From Amanita rubescens (lineage: Eukaryota > Basidiomycota > Agaricomycetes > Agaricales > Amanitaceae): a stretch of DNA of 64,000 bases. Shown one piece after another: positions 61,625 to 64,000 of the stretch (position 1 is its first letter; each line of letters begins with the position of its first letter). Under the pieces are notes generated by a model that made no database searches, had not been told where the DNA came from, and saw nothing but the letters and a program-made list of their open reading frames with translations. Location of the stretch: positions 62,001-126,000 of the forward strand of contig WION01000070.1 of assembly GCA_015039365.1 (NCBI GenBank), read 5' to 3'. A program made the position numbers and the translations under genes.

Positions 61625-64000
61625 ATGTCTTCTTCCAATTCAATAAACTCCATTGTTCCTGTTCTTACCGGATCAAATTGGCTTGCATTCGAAAGACTTA
61701 TGACTGCGTACTTGAACAGTCAAGGTCTTGGTGCACATATTGATCCTAAACTTGACTGGCCCAGAGATCTTGAACCGTCTGAAAAAGCGGCAATCAAGAC
61801 ATCTGACATAAAGCCAGATCAATTAAAAACCCTTAAAGAAATTCGCAAAGAATATGTCGAATTCAAAGAGGACAATATGAAAGCCAAGGGTTACATTACC
61901 TTAAAACTAGCACCTAATCTTGTACACCTTGTTGACGATAAAAATGATAAAGCCGAAGTCCTTTGGAAATCTCTAAAGGATAAATTTGGTAAACAAGGTC
62001 TGGCTGCTACGTTTGGACTCTATAGACAAATTGTCGATTGGAAACTCAAAGAGAATTCCAATCCAAACACTCAAGTTCCGCATCTTATGGACTTGATTAA
62101 TAGAGTGTCAAACCAAGGTGTAACCTTAACCGTCAAAATGCAAATTATGACGATCCTACATGCCTTACCTCCTTCATGGGACAGCTTTGTCGCAAATCTG
62201 TTGGCACATTCCGCAGATGATGACACTGTAGATGAATTCCTTAATCTCATATCTGAGGAATGGTCCCGAAGGAAAGGTAACAGGAACAATGCCAATACTT
62301 CTGTTGTCACGAGAGGGAATAAACATTCTAACTCTCAAGTAGTTGCAAATATGGCACGCCAACAATTGCAACAAGGACAACCTCGCACCCCTTGGAATTC
62401 CTATCGTGGGAAATCCTTTCGAGGCAGAGGTGGAAGAAAACCAATGGGAAATCGAAGAAACCCAACACAACATACTTCGACAGGTGGACCATCTAATGGA
62501 CCAAAACATACACCTGGCCAATCTCAGACTCCTTTTAGACCCCAATGGGCTGGTCAAGTCCCTAATCAGTCTAAAGGACCAAATTGGGAACGCAATAAGG
62601 CAGCTAAAGCAAAGAATCGTGCGAGTAAACTTGCTGCTCGCACAGCAGCTCAATCAACACTTGGTTCTGGGCATGCTATGGCATCTTCGACATCAGCATC
62701 TTTACCTCTGATTGCCAGAATTGGAGATCAGGTAATGACAGATTTTGATGAAGAATTTGTCCCCAAGATTTACAAGTACAAAGGTACTCGTGCGGTTCCC
62801 ACGGACGACTTCATGGGGAGAATTGATGAGATATCCGAAGATTCGGGAGATTCTGTATCCAGAGATGTACAAAAAGTACGAACTGAATCAACGGACTACT
62901 CTGATATCTTTGATTCTGCAATATTTGCAGATACTAAAGATACTCAAAGTGTGGACGATCTTGCTAGTCCTATCTTTGCTTCCTCTAGTATATCCCATCA
63001 TCAAACCGATAATGAAGGATATCAAACAGATAATGAATCACATCAATCTGAGGCCAATTCTTCAGGGTATGAAGGACTTTATACCGATGAAGAGCCTGAG
63101 GGACCAATGCCTGGTTCCTTTGATGATGAACAAATAAGTTGGTGGTATGTACATACCAGACAATATTATGTGGATCAAGTTCGACGAGCTAATTTGGAAG
63201 CTCGAAGAATGAATACTAATGCACGCACTTTAGAACACTTACAAAATATGTTGAGAGGGATGGTAAATGACCATGACACTGTATCCCTCCGACCAGAATC
63301 TGTAAGTTCATCAGATTTAAATTACTTTTATCAATCTGATCAAGATTCTGTTTACCATACGGCTCCAGAATCTATGGCATCATCTCAAATCCCAACAAGG
63401 CCTATTACGCCTTATGAAGATTTTTTCAATATATACGATTATCCAACTAATCGTACTATTGATACTGTACCGGTAATACCATCTAATGTACCGATTGTAT
63501 ACCCTACACCAAGAAGATCTACGGATCTTCGAAATTTATATTATTTTGATGCCAATATGCGTGAAAACTTCAGTAATCATCAAAGAATAGCTCGTCTTTA
63601 TGATCAAAATCATATAGAGGAACTTTATAATCAATATAACTTGGATGAATTCATAATAGAAGAAAACAATCGTAGACGTGCTAATGTTATTAACATTGGA
63701 CATCTTCAAGATCCATATAATTTACCTTGTAGTAAATCACCTTCTTGCAAATGTCCTGAATGTTATAAAAATAATAAAGGACTTACAATATGGATGTGTG
63801 ACTCAGGTGCATCACATCATTTTACCGCACACTTAGAAGATTTTGTCAGCTATAAAAAATATGAAGTTCCTACTTCAGTATTTACAGCTGATAATCAAGC
63901 AGATATATTAGGTATAGGGACTGTGATTTTGGATCACACTCTTAAAAATGGTTCGGTTTCAAGATTGAAACTTTATCCGGTCCTCCATATGCCAAGTGCC
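61625..64000 (+). CDS. Copia-3 Gag-Pol, 5' portion
   Basis: Open from ATG 61625 (MSSSNSINSIVPVLTGSNW, A at -3) to the window edge. The Gag domain shows WLAFERLMTAYLNSQGLG, VLWKSLKDKFGKQGLAATF and LPPSWDSFVANLLAHSADDD, then an Arg/Gly-rich patch (SFRGRGGRKPMGNRR). A long acidic, Ser-rich spacer of about 350 residues follows. Cys-rich SPSCKCPEC and protease CDSGASHHF at about 63797-63823 come next. Integrase, RT and RNase H are expected beyond the right edge. No stop or frameshift in the visible part. Confidence 0.92.
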   Translation, partial: MSSSNSINSIVPVLTGSNWLAFERLMTAYLNSQGLGAHIDPKLDWPRDLEPSEKAAIKTSDIKPDQLKTLKEIRKEYVEFKEDNMKAKGYITLKLAPNLVHLVDDKNDKAEVLWKSLKDKFGKQGLAATFGLYRQIVDWKLKENSNPNTQVPHLMDLINRVSNQGVTLTVKMQIMTILHALPPSWDSFVANLLAHSADDDTVDEFLNLISEEWSRRKGNRNNANTSVVTRGNKHSNSQVVANMARQQLQQGQPRTPWNSYRGKSFRGRGGRKPMGNRRNPTQHTSTGGPSNGPKHTPGQSQTPFRPQWAGQVPNQSKGPNWERNKAAKAKNRASKLAARTAAQSTLGSGHAMASSTSASLPLIARIGDQVMTDFDEEFVPKIYKYKGTRAVPTDDFMGRIDEISEDSGDSVSRDVQKVRTESTDYSDIFDSAIFADTKDTQSVDDLASPIFASSSISHHQTDNEGYQTDNESHQSEANSSGYEGLYTDEEPEGPMPGSFDDEQISWWYVHTRQYYVDQVRRANLEARRMNTNARTLEHLQNMLRGMVNDHDTVSLRPESVSSSDLNYFYQSDQDSVYHTAPESMASSQIPTRPITPYEDFFNIYDYPTNRTIDTVPVIPSNVPIVYPTPRRSTDLRNLYYFDANMRENFSNHQRIARLYDQNHIEELYNQYNLDEFIIEENNRRRANVINIGHLQDPYNLPCSKSPSCKCPECYKNNKGLTIWMCDSGASHHFTAHLEDFVSYKKYEVPTSVFTADNQADILGIGTVILDHTLKNGSVSRLKLYPVLHMPSA

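Larger units (their letters stand above)
58249..64000 (+). mobile_element. Copia-3, Ty1/copia retrotransposon, 3' part outside the window
   Basis: The 5' LTR (TGTTGAAC ... GTTTCAACA) is followed by primer site GGTTATGGGCCCC at 58954, a leader of about 1.2 kb with the same two conserved blocks as Copia-1 and Copia-2, a 418-residue ORF1 and an open gag-pol frame running off the right edge. It belongs to a more distant branch: larger LTR, different ORF1, longer spacer between gag and protease. The target duplication and 3' LTR are not visible. Confidence 0.92.

Overview
The window comes from a filamentous fungus, most likely a mushroom-forming basidiomycete (Agaricomycetes). Genes are packed with short GT-AG introns of about 45-60 bp. 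The gene content also fits: a basidiomycete-type BTB pair, secreted class-II-like haem peroxidases, a Crinkler-type protein with a fungal kinase domain, and basidiomycete-type Copia and Tc1/mariner elements. No prokaryotic, rRNA or tRNA genes were seen.

Left part (1-33 kb), ordinary host genes. In order: a G-protein alpha subunit running off the left edge (1-1139, -); two BTB/POZ paralogs (1296-2235 and 2905-3687, -); a beta-carbonic anhydrase (3803-4947, +); a small NTF2-like protein (5086-5740, +); a RhoGAP protein with a C-terminal coiled coil (5784-8263, -); a 14-TM DHA2 drug transporter (10972-13302, +); the APC/C activator CDH1/Fizzy-related (14661-16633, -); two haem peroxidase paralogs arranged tail to tail (17815-19606 + and 20662-22443 -); an unrecognised small gene (22934-23592, +); a tandem triplet of a fungal protein of unknown function (24950-27719, -) in which two copies have decaying 3' ends but all three keep a 3' hairpin; a sugar transporter (27955-30612, -); and a Crinkler-kinase gene (30685-32744, +) flanked by two copies of the transporter's first exon.

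Right part (33.5-64 kb), a nest of mobile elements. A host membrane-protein gene (minus strand; 3' half 33487-34814, 5' half 46811-47340) is split by a non-autonomous hAT element (34815-46810, 8-bp target duplication TCTGGAAC). Inside the hAT sits Copia-1 (35570-46521, -, duplication ACAGG). Inside Copia-1 sits a gag-only LTR element (43073-45698, duplication GCGC). To the right, a Tc1/mariner transposase gene is split by Copia-2 (48002-56133, +, duplication TTCAG). It is followed by a convergent SAM-domain gene whose 5' end is cut by Copia-3 (58249 to the right edge, +). Every LTR pair that can be compared reads as identical, so the burst is recent.

The most unusual system is the Copia family itself. 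All three elements have a half-tRNA-iMet type primer site, a splice donor in the LTR, a long leader with two conserved blocks, a candidate 3' splice site, and then an extra ORF before gag. In Copia-1 and Copia-2 this ORF ends in a hydrophobic tail 1-6 nt before the gag AUG. The stretch ahead of gag is almost free of AUG: Copia-2 has none in any frame over about 550 nt and a CUG in strong context, and Copia-1 has only one AUG, in weak context. This looks like a spliced bicistronic mRNA in which leaky scanning makes a tail-anchored accessory protein and Gag-Pol.
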